Positions 52,677-62,647 of a DNA stretch of 64,000 nucleotides are shown here, in pieces; position 1 is the stretch's first letter, and every line of letters begins with the position of its first letter. The stretch is from Nostoc sp. 'Lobaria pulmonaria (5183) cyanobiont'. GTDB lineage: Bacteria > Cyanobacteriota > Cyanobacteriia > Cyanobacteriales > Nostocaceae. Location of the stretch: the NCBI RefSeq assembly GCF_002949795.1, contig NZ_CP026692.1:3208545-3272544 (forward strand). The letters are read 5' to 3'. Position numbers and translations under genes: made by a program. The notes beneath the pieces are model-generated. The model did not search any database, was not told the origin of the DNA, and saw nothing but the letters and a program-made list of their open reading frames with translations.

Positions 52677-53332
52677 CTATTCCCTTCTTGACTTATCCTG
52701 ATCTGAAATCACCAATCTATCGGCAAACCCAACTGGTCTAAAGTAGCACCATTTTTTAACAGTGGTTGAATATCGCTGTCTATTTGAATACGATCGCCAG
52801 ACAGTACCAAAGCCTGTTGAGTGTCTCTGCCTAACCAATAATTCAATGGCACAAGCGATCGCAGCTACTATTACATTCACACCAGCAGCGATTACCAGCA
52901 GCCAAGGGTAAGCGCCCTTTAGACCCACCAAACATCTGTTGCAAAGTTTCAATCATAACCCACCCAGCCAACCCAAACTCTAACTACTGCCATGTTAAAA
53001 ATATTTGCTCCCAAGGCTGTAATGCCACCATCAGCAAATAGCACGGCTTGAATAATTAAAACTGTAGCCAGACATAATGTTCCTGCCTAAGGACTGCCCA
53101 AAACGATCGCAGCTAAGGTTCCCCCTAACAAGTGACCACTAGTACCTCCTGCTACTGGAAAATTGATCGTTTGGGCAGCAAAAATAAAGGCGGTGGTTAG
53201 TCCCAATATCGGGGTACGACGAATACCAAAAGCCTCTTGCGATCGCCCGAAGGCAACAAACAGCGCTGCCGCACTCGCTAAACCAGTAGTCCCTGCCACC
53301 GGAATAGAAACAAATCCATCAGGAATATGCAT
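52677..53332 (-). pseudogene. cbiM: Decayed cobalt-transport membrane gene cbiM
   Basis: The reading starts at 53332 with MHIPDGFVSIPVAGTTGL, the CbiM N-terminus, and goes on through NFPVAGGTSGHLLGGTLAAI. At 53087-53089 a TAG follows LGSP; the same frame then continues [33 protein letters not shown], as in CbiM. CbiM has LGPWAGTL here, so TGG became TAG. Further on the frame breaks and other frames carry GVNVIVAAIACAIEL and an unrelated tail. So one nonsense change plus at least one frame shift or deletion have destroyed it. No CbiN, CbiQ or CbiO gene is nearby. Confidence 0.82.
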
Positions 53333-54279
53333 GATCTACCCTGTATTCTTAGAGGTTCATTTACTCAAAACAAGCAATAAAACTACGCCATCATTTTAAT
53401 AACAAACAAAATTTTTCTATTTTTTGCAATGCCCTATTGAGGGATTTTATCGTGTTACTTTTGACATAATTTACAATACAGTTTTTACTAAATACTATAC
53501 TTCTTGAATAACTTATTAAATTTTATTAAGCTATTTTTTTATCCCGCTAAATGTTGACAAATCTGGCCAAACAGACTGCACATATCTAGTTTCATTTGGT
53601 TGATGAAATCACTTTTAAAAACAGGTAATAGCGAAACGTTAACTTGCCTCTTACCTTATGGAGTAGTTCGCTTTTTCCAAAATCAAATAGGATTCCTATA
53701 GCTGCTCTTACAATTTAGAAATAGTTATATCTATATTCTCAAAAAAATGTTTTTATTTTTTTATTTTTCTTTGTTTTGTAGTGTTTAATTAATTCAATAC
53801 TTCTTGCATCAACAAATAAGGTTTTCCTGGCGTAACAAGCTTATGCAATCAGTATTGGCACTTTATTTTTACCTTGCTGTAACAATAATAATGTATAAGC
53901 ATATTTCCCAAATTTCCGATACTCTATATTAAATTACTATTTTCTATAGTATAAAAAATCGTTTAAATTTGCTTACTAAACTGTATATTTGCTGATTTAG
54001 TTTACTTATATATACTACAGAATATTGCGATAAAAACACCCAGACTTCAGTATAATATCATAAAAACAAGGGGTAAAATGTAAAATTTAGATGAGATTTG
54101 GGAAAATACTGTCAATCCTACTGTGAATCGAAGTGCGGGAATTACTAAACTTTCAGGGCATCTAACTGTAACAAAAGTATTCCTCAAGTTTTGAGTAATT
54201 AGGTTCAGTCAATAAAGTCAGCAGATGTTTGCCTCTATTTTCCACAGACTTTACACACCCCCGTTTTGCAATTTGGAAT
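53333..54279. other. AT-rich region without genes
   Basis: About 950 bases, strongly AT-rich from about 53400, with long T and A runs (53741-53785). I see no gene and no cobalamin riboswitch before the cbiM remnant. It could include a leader for the glycosyltransferase gene. Confidence 0.4.
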
Positions 54280-55524
54280 ATGAAAACAAACTCATCCAAC
54301 TCGCTGTTAACAGTATCAACTGGCCCGTTAAAGATTTCAGAGTTGCCTCCCAACCCCGTGGGTACAGGTGATGAATCTATTCATCTTTCTCTAGTAATTC
54401 CTACTTATAAAGAGCGTGAAAACATCAAGAATGTAGTCAACGTATTGAGTCAATTACTGGATGAATCTATTGCAGGAAAGTATGAACTAATAGTGGTAGA
54501 TGATGATAGCCCAGACCGAACCTGGGAGATAGCACAATCTTTGACGACAGAATACCCCCAATTGCGGGTGATGCGACGCCAACAGGAACGGGGGCTGTCT
54601 TCAGCGGTGATTCGTGGGTGGCAAGCAGCCACAGGCATTGTGTTGGGGGTGATTGATGGAGATTTACAGCATCCACCAGAGGTACTAATACAACTGTTGC
54701 GTAGTATTGAGCAAGGAGCAGATTTGGCAGTAGCTAGCCGTCATGTAGAAGGAGGCGGTGTTAGTAGCTGGAGTGTTGTTAGGCGTTTTTTGTCTCGTGG
54801 CGCTCAGTTGTTAGGCTTGGTAATCTTACCGGGGGTATTGGGCAGAGTTTCTGACCCGATGAGTGGTTATTTTATGGTGCGTCGGAGTGCGATCGCAGGT
54901 GCAACACTCAATCCAGTCGGATATAAAATTCTCCTAGAAGTAATTGGCCGGGGAAAAGTAGACCAAGTTGCCGAGGTTGGGTATGTATTTTGTGAACGCA
55001 AACAGGGTGAGAGTAAGGTGACATGGAAGCAATATATAGATTACATCCACCACTTGGTACGATTGCGGCTTTCCACAGGGAAATTAGGACGATTGCGTAG
55101 AAAAGTCAATTTCCCAGTTGGTCGATTCCTCCGGTTTGGGTTGGTTGGCTTTAGTGGCGTATTTGTAGATATGGCAATACTTTACTTACTTAGCGATCCA
55201 ACTACTTTGGCTTGGCCACTGATGCCCAGCAAAATTATTGCTGGTGAGATTGCAATTTTAAATAATTTTTTCTGGAATGATGCTTGGACATTTGCTGATG
55301 TCAGCGCTAGACAGCAAGGATGGAAGCAACGCCTGAAGCGGTTTGTCAAATTCAACACCATTTGTCTTGTTGGACTGGGATTGAATTTACTGGTATTATA
55401 TTTGATATTCAATTTTCTTATTCCTAACCGTTATATTGCCAACTTTATTGCGATCGCAGTTGCTACCGTCTGGAATTTCTGGATTAATTTGAAACTTAGC
55501 TGGCGCGTCACTGATGTGAAATAA
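54280..55524 (+). CDS. GT2-type glycosyltransferase with C-terminal GtrA domain
   Basis: Polyprenyl-phosphate glycosyltransferase (about 414 residues) in the dolichol-phosphate mannose synthase class. It has the GT-A motifs VIPTYKERENIKNVVNVL, VVDDDSPDRTWEIA and GVIDGDLQHPPEVL (residues about 40-150), then a GtrA domain (about 285-410) with FLRFGLVGFSGVFVDMAILY and a last FWINLKLSWRV. It should transfer a sugar from a nucleotide donor onto undecaprenyl phosphate for use by a membrane transferase such as the next gene. The start at 54280 (MKTNSS) is preferred over a TTG 51 bases upstream. Confidence 0.88.
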   Translation: MKTNSSNSLLTVSTGPLKISELPPNPVGTGDESIHLSLVIPTYKERENIKNVVNVLSQLLDESIAGKYELIVVDDDSPDRTWEIAQSLTTEYPQLRVMRRQQERGLSSAVIRGWQAATGIVLGVIDGDLQHPPEVLIQLLRSIEQGADLAVASRHVEGGGVSSWSVVRRFLSRGAQLLGLVILPGVLGRVSDPMSGYFMVRRSAIAGATLNPVGYKILLEVIGRGKVDQVAEVGYVFCERKQGESKVTWKQYIDYIHHLVRLRLSTGKLGRLRRKVNFPVGRFLRFGLVGFSGVFVDMAILYLLSDPTTLAWPLMPSKIIAGEIAILNNFFWNDAWTFADVSARQQGWKQRLKRFVKFNTICLVGLGLNLLVLYLIFNFLIPNRYIANFIAIAVATVWNFWINLKLSWRVTDVK

Positions 55525-55626
55525 TCACAACGAGGGATTTGAGATTTTGATTTTTGTTCTTAGACTTTAGAACGAACTGAAATCTAAAACGTCAAATCTA
55601 CAAATCCATTCGTGTGAGGCGCGGCA

Positions 55627-57495
55627 ATGAGAGTTCTTTTCCAAGGTGCATTTTATTTTTACAAACAAATTATCTCGTTGCTACCCGTCTACGCTATCCA
55701 TTTCCTGCCTCTAACAGATAAAAACTCCAGCTCACTACGCAAGCATTGGCATAATTGGCAGACTCGCCTTCCTCCTTTCTGGGTTCATCTCTTGCCGATC
55801 TTAATCTGGTTGATTGTCGGCATCAGCTTGCGCCTAGTTAACTTGACTGCAAAGCCTCCTTGGACTGATGAGTTTGCCACCTTGGTGTTTAGCTTGGGGA
55901 ATACTTTTTTATCAGTACCCCTAGATCGAGCGATCGCACTTGATATTCTATTACAACCACTGCAACTAAACCCAGCCGCTACTATTGGTGATGTCATTCA
56001 CAACTTAGCTACACAAGATAGTCATCCACCACTGTATTTTGTGCTGGCTTACCTGTGGATGAAATTATTTCCCAGCGATGGAGGATTAGTATCGCTGTTT
56101 GCTGCGCGATCGCTACCAGCTATATTCGGTGCTGCCTCCATCCCGTGTGTTTACGTATTAGGTAGGGTAGCATTTCGTTCGCGATTAGTGGGACACTTAA
56201 CTGCTGCCATGATGGCAGTATCACCTTATGGTGTATTTTTAGCACAAGAAGCGCGTCATTACACTTTGGCAATCTTATGGGTAATTGGTTCCCTCACCTG
56301 CTTAGTAATTGCCACACGTCATATTCAAAACCGCACACCTTTATCTATATGGGTAGCACTTTTCTGGATAGAAATTAATGCTTTAGGTATTGCTACTCAT
56401 TATTTTTTCACCCTGACTCTCTGTACAGAAGTCGTAGTTTTGATTTTTCTTGCTTGGCTTCAATTGCAAACTAGCAGCAAATTTTCTCTCCTCTTCTCTC
56501 CTCCCTGGCGGCGCATCTATGCCGTTGCTATAGGTACTTGTGTAGCGGGTTTAATTTGGATACCAACCTTGTTAGAGAATAAAAATCGTGATAGTTTGAC
56601 AGAGTGGATTCGAGGTTCGCGCGTTGGACTAGATTGGTTAAGCCCAATTTTTCAAGCTTTAGGAACATTGATTGCAATGATTTCCCTATTACCAGTTGAA
56701 TCTTCTCAAGCTTTGGTTGTGATTCCTTCTGGAGTAGTGATGTTGACTTTCTTTATTTGGGCAGTACCAATTTTGCTGCGTGGGATAAAGATTCAACTAC
56801 AGCACCCCGAAAACCGGATGATGATTCAGGTGTTTGCTGGAGTAGTTATCAGTGCGATCGCTTTATTCTTTATATTTACGTACTTTTTGGGTATTGACCT
56901 CACCAGGGGTGCTAGATATAACTTTGTTTACTTTCCGGCGATCGTTGTTTTACTAGGAGCAAGTCTGGCAGTTTGTTGGCATCCTCCCAAAGAATGGATG
57001 GAAACAGAGCCAGGGAAAAATGGGATAACAAGCATAGGTAAATGGGGAATAAACGGGAAAAAAGCCGTAATATTAATTTGGTTAATCGGATTTTTCAGTG
57101 CAGTTACAGTAATTTGCAATCTCGGCTATCAAAAATATTATCGTCCTGACCTGTTTGTGCAACTAATTCAACAAACATCCCCAACACCAGTACTGATTGC
57201 CACCACCCACAAAACTTATGTACACACTGGAGAAATTATGGGAGTTGCGAGGGAGATTAAACTTGCAAATTCACTTCAAAATCCTCTGTTTCTCCTTGCT
57301 CATCAAGATCGAGATCCGAATGCTTCCACCATTGCTTTGGAAAATACTTTAAAAAAACTACCACGACCTTTTGATCTGTGGCTGGTAAACTTTCACGCAC
57401 CCGTAGCAGAAAGCGCGAACACATGTGTTATGTCTGATACTCAATCTTTGCCAACCGTAGACGGCTACGAATATGAACTTTATCACTGTCAATAA
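55627..57495 (+). CDS. GT39/ArnT-type membrane glycosyltransferase
   Basis: Polytopic protein of 622 residues with about 11-12 membrane helices, similar to PMT/ArnT-like transferases that use lipid-linked sugars. The first periplasmic loop has PPWTDEFATLVFSLGN with the catalytic Asp-Glu, then TQDSHPPLYFVLAYLWMKLF and YVLGRVAFRSRL. The C-terminal 130 residues are soluble. It lies 100 bases after the GT2-GtrA gene on the same strand, a likely donor-acceptor pair. Confidence 0.85.
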   Translation: MRVLFQGAFYFYKQIISLLPVYAIHFLPLTDKNSSSLRKHWHNWQTRLPPFWVHLLPILIWLIVGISLRLVNLTAKPPWTDEFATLVFSLGNTFLSVPLDRAIALDILLQPLQLNPAATIGDVIHNLATQDSHPPLYFVLAYLWMKLFPSDGGLVSLFAARSLPAIFGAASIPCVYVLGRVAFRSRLVGHLTAAMMAVSPYGVFLAQEARHYTLAILWVIGSLTCLVIATRHIQNRTPLSIWVALFWIEINALGIATHYFFTLTLCTEVVVLIFLAWLQLQTSSKFSLLFSPPWRRIYAVAIGTCVAGLIWIPTLLENKNRDSLTEWIRGSRVGLDWLSPIFQALGTLIAMISLLPVESSQALVVIPSGVVMLTFFIWAVPILLRGIKIQLQHPENRMMIQVFAGVVISAIALFFIFTYFLGIDLTRGARYNFVYFPAIVVLLGASLAVCWHPPKEWMETEPGKNGITSIGKWGINGKKAVILIWLIGFFSAVTVICNLGYQKYYRPDLFVQLIQQTSPTPVLIATTHKTYVHTGEIMGVAREIKLANSLQNPLFLLAHQDRDPNASTIALENTLKKLPRPFDLWLVNFHAPVAESANTCVMSDTQSLPTVDGYEYELYHCQ

Positions 57496-57792
57496 GCTGG
57501 GGAGTGGGGAGCAGAGGAGCAGGGGAAGCAAGGGGACAAGGGGACAAAAGTTAGAACTTGCAACAAGTCTTTCCCTTCTCCTTGTCCCCAAGTCCTCTTC
57601 CCAACGCCCTGCAAAAGCCTTGCACAAAACTTTTGACTTTTGACTTTTAACTTTTGACTTCCGCCTTGCGGTAATGCATCTTGTGGAAGTTCCTCAAATA
57701 TCGATATCCATAGGAGACTAGAGAAAGAAGAACAAAATATATCTAACACGTTTTCAAGTAGCGAAAGCTGTAACTAGTTATAAGGAGGGTTT
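57496..57792. repeat. GGGG-AGCA short repeats and CTTTTGAC copies
   Basis: The spacer contains GGGGAGCAGAGGAGCAGGGG and related G-rich short tandem repeats at 57500-57545, then repeated ACTTTTGACTTTTGAC at 57629-57655. These are common Nostoc intergenic repeats. A perfect AAGGAGG ribosome site at 57781-57787 serves the next gene. Confidence 0.6.
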
Positions 57793-60321
57793 ATGCGTGC
57801 AGTATTGATGGCAGGGGGTTCGGGAACGCGGCTTCGCCCGTTAACTTGCGATCTGCCGAAACCGATGGTGCCGATTCTAAATCGACCAATTGCCGAACAT
57901 ATTATCAATCTCCTCAAACGACATCAAATTACAGAAGTTATTGCGACATTGCATTATTTACCTGATGTCTTGCGAGACTATTTTCAAGATGGCAGCGATT
58001 TTGGCGTCCAGATGACCTATGCTGTCGAAGAAGATCAGCCTTTGGGTACAGCTGGCTGTGTGAAAAACATTGCTGAACTTCTTGATGAAACTTTTTTAGT
58101 TATTAGCGGTGATAGCATAACAGATTTTGACCTGACAGCAGCGATCGCATTCCACAAACAAAAGAAGTCAAAAGCTACTTTGATTTTAACCAGGGTTCCC
58201 AATCCGATTGAATTTGGAGTGGTGATTACCGATGAGGAGACACGGATTCGGCGATTTTTAGAAAAACCCTCTAGTAGTGAAATTTTTTCTGATACCGTCA
58301 ATACTGGTACTTACATTCTTGAACCAGAAGTTTTGGAATATCTGCCAGCAAACATTGAATCTGACTTTTCCAAAGACTTATTCCCCTTACTACTAACAAA
58401 AGATGAGCCAATGTATGGTTACATTGCTCAAGGTTACTGGTGTGATGTTGGTCACTTAGATGCCTATCGTGAGGCTCAGTATGACGCGTTAGATCGGAAA
58501 GTGCAACTAGATTTTGCCTATAAAGAAGTTTCTCATGAGTTATGGGTAGGCCAAAATACTTACATCGATCATACGGCTGTGATTGAAACCCCAGTAGTGA
58601 TTGGTGACAATTGTCGCATTGGCGCAAGAGTACAAATTGAGGCAGGAACCGTAATTGGGGATAATGTCACTATTGGCGCTGATGCTAATCTCAAACGTCC
58701 CATAGTGTGGAATGGGGCATTTATTGGCGAGGAAGCACATCTTTCTGCCTGTGTAATTTCCCGTGGCACTCGTGTAGACCGCCGCGCCCATGTATTAGAA
58801 GCTGCTGTTGTGGGTTCGCTTTCCACGGTGGGAGAAGAAGCTCAAATTAGCCCTGGTGTACGTGTTTGGCCCAGTAAAAAGATTGAGTCAGGAGCAGTTT
58901 TAAACATTAACTTGATTTGGGGAAACACCGCCCAACGAAATTTATTTGGGCAACGTGGTGTCCAAGGATTAGCGAATATCGACATCACCCCAGAATTCGC
59001 TGTGAAATTGGGAGCGGCTTACGGTTCTACTTTGAAACCTGGTTCTAAAGTAACGGTTTCGCGTGACCAGCGTAATGTCTCTCGGATGGTGACGCGATCG
59101 CTGATTGCTGGTTTAATGTCAGTAGCTGTTGACATTCAAAACCTCGATGCCACAGCTATCCCCATCGCCCGCACGGTTATACCCACAATGTCGGTAGCTG
59201 GTGGTATCCACGTCCGGGTACACCCTGATCGCCCTGACTACATTCTGATTGAATTTATGGATGCCAAGGGCATTAATATCTCCAAAGCCCTGGAAAAGAA
59301 AATTGAAGGGGCTTATTTTAAGGAGGATATGCGGCGGGCGCTAATTCATGAAATTGGCGATGTGTCTTACCCTAGCCAAGTGAATGACCGCTACTGTACT
59401 GCTTTTGAGAAACTGTTGCATGTTCATACACTCCGCAACAGCCGCGCAAAAGTGGTGATTGATTATGTTTATGCAGTGTCGGGGGCAGTTTTACCCCAAA
59501 TGTTGGATAAATTTGGCGCTGATGCAGTGGTATTGAATGCCAGTGTCAATAAAACAGCGATGTCAATCACCGATCGCGAAGGATTGCTGACTCAGTTAGG
59601 TCATGTAGTGGAGGCATTAAAAGCTAACTTTGGGGTGCAAGTATCCGCTAATGGAGAACAGCTAATTTTAGTTGATGAATCAGGCTACCCAATTCGTGGG
59701 GAAATGTTAACAGCACTGATGGTAGACATGATATTAACCGCTAACCCCAGAGGAACAGTAGTTGTACCAGTTCATGCTTCCAGCGCTATCGAACAAGTTG
59801 CCCGTCGGCATGATGGCAGAGTGATTCGCACTAAAGCCAACCCTACAGCTTTAATGGAAGCTTGCCAGAAAAACCCGAATGTGGTCTTAGGAGGTAGTGG
59901 AGAGACTGGTTTTATTTTCCCGCAACTGCATCCGGGATTTGATGCCATGTTCTGCATTGCGAAGATAATTGAGATGTTGACTATACAAGAGCGATCGCTT
60001 GCTGCTGCACGGTCAGAATTGCCTCGTGTAATTCACAAGACTTATACAGTCCGTTGCCCGTGGACAGCCAAGGGTGCTTTGATGCGTTACTTGGTGGAAA
60101 CTCACCCAGCGCAAAATCTAGAATTAATTGATGGAGTAAAAATCTGTCAACCCTACGATGACAGTTGGCTGTTAGTTTTACCAGATGCCAGCGAACCACT
60201 GGTGCATTTGTATGCAAATAGCAACGATCGCGAATGGGTAGATGAAACTATGAGAAACTACCGCACCCGTGTCCAGTCGTTTGTGGAAAGACAACAAGAA
60301 TATCAACCAGCCGAAGTTTAA
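57793..60321 (+). CDS. Mannose-1-phosphate guanylyltransferase-like/phosphomannomutase-like fusion
   Basis: An 842-residue two-part protein well known in cyanobacteria. The first about 240 residues are a nucleotidyltransferase ([17 protein letters not shown], then [12 protein letters not shown]), with hexapeptide repeats to about 380. Residues about 390-830 match a phosphohexomutase fold. The mutase catalytic loops are degenerate: the TASHNP phosphoserine loop is replaced by [15 protein letters not shown], and the metal loop DGDxDR by [10 protein letters not shown]; the sugar loop region [10 protein letters not shown] and the phosphate-loop region [12 protein letters not shown] remain. So the mutase half may be regulatory or binding. 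A strong AAGGAGG precedes the ATG. Confidence 0.88.
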   Translation: MRAVLMAGGSGTRLRPLTCDLPKPMVPILNRPIAEHIINLLKRHQITEVIATLHYLPDVLRDYFQDGSDFGVQMTYAVEEDQPLGTAGCVKNIAELLDETFLVISGDSITDFDLTAAIAFHKQKKSKATLILTRVPNPIEFGVVITDEETRIRRFLEKPSSSEIFSDTVNTGTYILEPEVLEYLPANIESDFSKDLFPLLLTKDEPMYGYIAQGYWCDVGHLDAYREAQYDALDRKVQLDFAYKEVSHELWVGQNTYIDHTAVIETPVVIGDNCRIGARVQIEAGTVIGDNVTIGADANLKRPIVWNGAFIGEEAHLSACVISRGTRVDRRAHVLEAAVVGSLSTVGEEAQISPGVRVWPSKKIESGAVLNINLIWGNTAQRNLFGQRGVQGLANIDITPEFAVKLGAAYGSTLKPGSKVTVSRDQRNVSRMVTRSLIAGLMSVAVDIQNLDATAIPIARTVIPTMSVAGGIHVRVHPDRPDYILIEFMDAKGINISKALEKKIEGAYFKEDMRRALIHEIGDVSYPSQVNDRYCTAFEKLLHVHTLRNSRAKVVIDYVYAVSGAVLPQMLDKFGADAVVLNASVNKTAMSITDREGLLTQLGHVVEALKANFGVQVSANGEQLILVDESGYPIRGEMLTALMVDMILTANPRGTVVVPVHASSAIEQVARRHDGRVIRTKANPTALMEACQKNPNVVLGGSGETGFIFPQLHPGFDAMFCIAKIIEMLTIQERSLAAARSELPRVIHKTYTVRCPWTAKGALMRYLVETHPAQNLELIDGVKICQPYDDSWLLVLPDASEPLVHLYANSNDREWVDETMRNYRTRVQSFVERQQEYQPAEV

Positions 60322-60322
60322 T

Positions 60323-60375
60323 TTGTAATTCGTAATTCGTAATTGAATTCTTTAATTACGAATTACGAATTATAG
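60323..60375. repeat. AATTACGAATTAC repeat
   Basis: GTAATTCGTAATTCGTAATTG at 60323-60343 with its inverted counterpart TTAATTACGAATTACGAATT at 60353-60372 forms a long A/T-rich hairpin just after the fusion gene, and can act as its terminator. Confidence 0.6.
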
Positions 60376-60477
60376 CGGTTCCCATTCAGATGCGGTACAA
60401 CATTATATCGTGGGGTGTAGGGGCACGGCACTGCCGTGCCCCTACAGGTGTACCTCACACAAACGAGAAGCGCTATA
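60371..60477. mobile_element. MITE-like element of 107 bp
   Basis: Bounded by TATAGCG (60371) and CGCTATA (60471-60477), with a nested perfect 14-bp inverted repeat GTAGGGGCACGGCA (60417-60430) and its complement (60432-60445) around one base. No coding capacity. It looks like a non-autonomous element or palindromic repeat; the TATAGCG ends plus near-symmetric interior support a MITE-like interpretation. Confidence 0.5.
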
Positions 60478-60512
60478 GCAATTACGAATTATGTTGAGGG
60501 GGTTCCAAATTA

Positions 60513-60815
60513 TCATTGAGAACATTCCGCTAAATTTTTCTCAGCGTAATTGCAATCAAAATAAATTAAAGCTTCCCTAGTAGAGGGGAATGCTCTAGTT
60601 GTCGAGTATGGGCTACTTTCTGGACTTGCTTCATATAGCCAAACTTTCAAATAGTAATAATTATTATCATCAGTAGACCATAATTCATAACGGTAATTAC
60701 CTCCTGAACCCTGACTATTTAAATAGTCAGCTAGTGCTGTATTTGATGTAGACACAAAGTTCAATACAGTCAAAACAGGAATTACGGCTAGTTTTAGTAT
60801 TTGGATTAATTTCAT
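60513..60815 (-). CDS. Small secreted protein
   Basis: A 100-residue protein with a classical signal peptide (LIQILKLAVIPVLTVLN, then ALA cleavage before DYLNSQ), so the mature product is about 70 residues, exported. It is rich in Tyr, Ser and Asn (NYRYELWSTDDNNYYYLKVW) and has two Cys near the C-terminus (DCNY and AECSQ), probably a disulphide. No family recognised. It lies between the repeat elements and the flavodoxin gene. Confidence 0.6.
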   Translation of the reverse strand: MKLIQILKLAVIPVLTVLNFVSTSNTALADYLNSQGSGGNYRYELWSTDDNNYYYLKVWLYEASPESSPYSTTRAFPSTREALIYFDCNYAEKNLAECSQ

Positions 60816-61157
60816 AAATGCACAAAAAATTTACTTTCTCTAGCTTCCGCTTCCGATGTATTTTTTGTAACTAGTAATTCTTCGGAATATTGTGTGAGGC
60901 TATCGTAAGCGACTTACAAAAAGTTGGCTGATAGCCCATCCTTATTGGGGTTGAATGAACCGCCCCTAGACTTTTCGGTTTGTTTACTGAAATACTTTAC
61001 AAATATTTACTTAAATTAAATAATAAAAACTGTCAATAAGTCTGATAGGATATTTTCAAGTTTATTGATATAGATAGTCATTAAGCTAGCAATATATTTC
61101 AATAAGCAAGGCAAATAGGTATCTTGGCGATCGCAAAACTATATATCAGGTGAAAAT
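60816..61157. other. Divergent regulatory spacer of the flavodoxin gene
   Basis: This 340-bp AT-rich spacer lies between the divergent secreted-protein and flavodoxin genes. Apart from a Fur-box-like sequence (61066-61083) I see no other element, RNA or remnant. Confidence 0.4.
61066..61083. promoter_or_regulatory. Candidate Fur box upstream of flavodoxin
   Basis: GATATAGATAGTCATTAA resembles three Fur hexamers of the consensus GATAATGATAATCATTATC with about four or five mismatches, 75 bases before the flavodoxin start. Flavodoxin genes in cyanobacteria are iron-regulated, so Fur control is expected, but the match is weak. Confidence 0.35.
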
Positions 61158-61670
61158 ATGTCGAAAAAAATCGGTCTGTTCTACGGTACTCAAACTGGCA
61201 ACACTGAATCTGATGCTGAAAAAATTCGGGATGAGTTTGGTGGTGATGCTGTAACATTACATCCCATTTATGAAGCGGATACTACAACTTTTGATGAGTA
61301 TGACTTACTAATTATTGGCTCTCCCACTTGGGATATTGGTCAACTTCAGAGCGATTGGGAAGGCTTTTTCTCCGATCTGGATGAAATAAATTTTAGTGGT
61401 AAGCTGGTTGCCTATTTTGGTGATGGAGACCAATATGGCTATAGCGATAACTTCCAGGATGCAATTGGAATTTTGGAAGAAAAAATTTCCCAACGAGGCG
61501 GTAAAACTGTTGGTTACTGGCCAACAGATGGGTATGACTTTGAGAATTCTAGAGCTTTGAAAAATGGCAAGTTTGTTGGTTTGGCACTTGATGAAGGTAG
61601 TCAATCTGAGCTAACAGATGAGCGAATTAAAACTTGGGTTACTCAGTTGAAGACAGAATTTGGTTTGTAG
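61158..61670 (+). CDS. isiB: Long-chain flavodoxin
   Basis: Flavodoxin of 170 residues, FMN-binding electron carrier that replaces ferredoxin under iron limitation and feeds photosystem I electrons to NADP and nitrogenase-related partners. The phosphate loop is GTQTGNTESDAEKI and the isoalloxazine loop is SPTWDIGQLQSDW, with GDGDQYGYSDNFQDA for the second FMN loop. The about 20-residue insertion near the C-terminus makes it the long-chain type. A good AGGTGAAA site precedes the ATG. A strong terminator follows it, so the IsiC-like gene may be only partly co-transcribed. Confidence 0.95.
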   Translation: MSKKIGLFYGTQTGNTESDAEKIRDEFGGDAVTLHPIYEADTTTFDEYDLLIIGSPTWDIGQLQSDWEGFFSDLDEINFSGKLVAYFGDGDQYGYSDNFQDAIGILEEKISQRGGKTVGYWPTDGYDFENSRALKNGKFVGLALDEGSQSELTDERIKTWVTQLKTEFGL

Positions 61671-61678
61671 AGATTTGG

Positions 61679-61706
61679 GGCGCACGGCTAGCTGTGCGCC
61701 TTTATT
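61679..61706 (+). terminator. Intrinsic terminator after flavodoxin
   Basis: GGCGCAC (61679-61685) and GTGCGCC (61694-61700) form a 7-bp GC-rich stem, loop GGCTAGCT, then TTTATT. Confidence 0.75.
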
Positions 61707-61737
61707 GAAATTGATAATTTGGAAGTTATAGGTATTT

Positions 61738-62490
61738 ATGTCTGATTCATTTGATGTTTTATGGTTAAGTGCCAGTCCTGTTTTACAGCGTTTTGATAAA
61801 CCATTACTTGAACATTTATCTAGTTATATAAATGTTGCCCAGTGGGAATACCAGCAAACCAAAGATGAAGCCAGTTGCATAGATCAAGCTGTGGATTTGG
61901 TGTATGACTTTTTAAAATCGCGCGATCGCCCCGTGCATTTAGCAGGACATGGTATAGGTGGTGCGATCGCTTTAACCTTTGCGCGTCGATTTCCTCAAAA
62001 AGTGCGATCGCTCACCCTGCTGGCTGTAGCAGCTCAACCTGCAAACAATTGGCACGCTCACTATTACTTTCAACGACAACTTTTTAGCATCAGCCGTGAG
62101 CTAGTTTTGGCAAGCAGCGTTCGCAGTCTATTTGGAAATCAACCACCTCATACCACTAAAAAGTTAGTAGCTGCTTTAGATAAAGATTTAGAACAATCTC
62201 CATCGTCCCACTCTTTATTTAAGTTGGTTTATTTACCTAAGGGTGGAGTTTCTATGCCAATGATGGTATGTGGTAGCAAGAGCGATCCTGTAGTCAATCC
62301 GCCTGCATTGCATGACTGGTTAAATTGGTTGAAGCCAGAAGATAAACTCTGGGAATGCCCACAAGGGTATCATTTTTTTCACTACTTCTATCCTCAACAG
62401 GTTGGCGAACAGATTTTGAGTTTTTGGCAATGCCACCATCCGCATCTACTGGAAGCATCTGCACTATCTTTTAGCACTTCTACAAATTAG
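61738..62490 (+). CDS. IsiC-like alpha/beta hydrolase with altered nucleophile motif
   Basis: A 250-residue alpha/beta-hydrolase of the type found after flavodoxin (isiB) genes, called IsiC in Synechocystis (recalled). The nucleophile elbow reads LAGHGIGGAIAL, with Gly where the catalytic Ser of GHSxGG would be. The candidate acid and base remain (GSKSDPVVN, and GYHFFHYF with His). So the protein may be a non-catalytic or binding form, or use another nucleophile. It lies 67 bases after the flavodoxin stop beyond a terminator, on the same strand. Confidence 0.75.
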   Translation: MSDSFDVLWLSASPVLQRFDKPLLEHLSSYINVAQWEYQQTKDEASCIDQAVDLVYDFLKSRDRPVHLAGHGIGGAIALTFARRFPQKVRSLTLLAVAAQPANNWHAHYYFQRQLFSISRELVLASSVRSLFGNQPPHTTKKLVAALDKDLEQSPSSHSLFKLVYLPKGGVSMPMMVCGSKSDPVVNPPALHDWLNWLKPEDKLWECPQGYHFFHYFYPQQVGEQILSFWQCHHPHLLEASALSFSTSTN

Positions 62491-62647
62491 TAACTTTGAG
62501 AGTGCGATGTCTGACGACAAGCCTTACGGCTACGCATTTGTGAAATTTGGGATGTAATGAGGTACGTTCGCCTTTGGTGTTGGTGCAGCGATCGCTAATC
62601 ATTTTACCGCTAATTATTGATGTTTCATCCTCTCAAGCTGGATGTAA
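62491..62647. other. Short spacer between converging genes
   Basis: Only short repeat-like pieces, such as CTTACGGCTACGC (62523-62535), are visible. No terminator of strength is evident. Confidence 0.3.
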
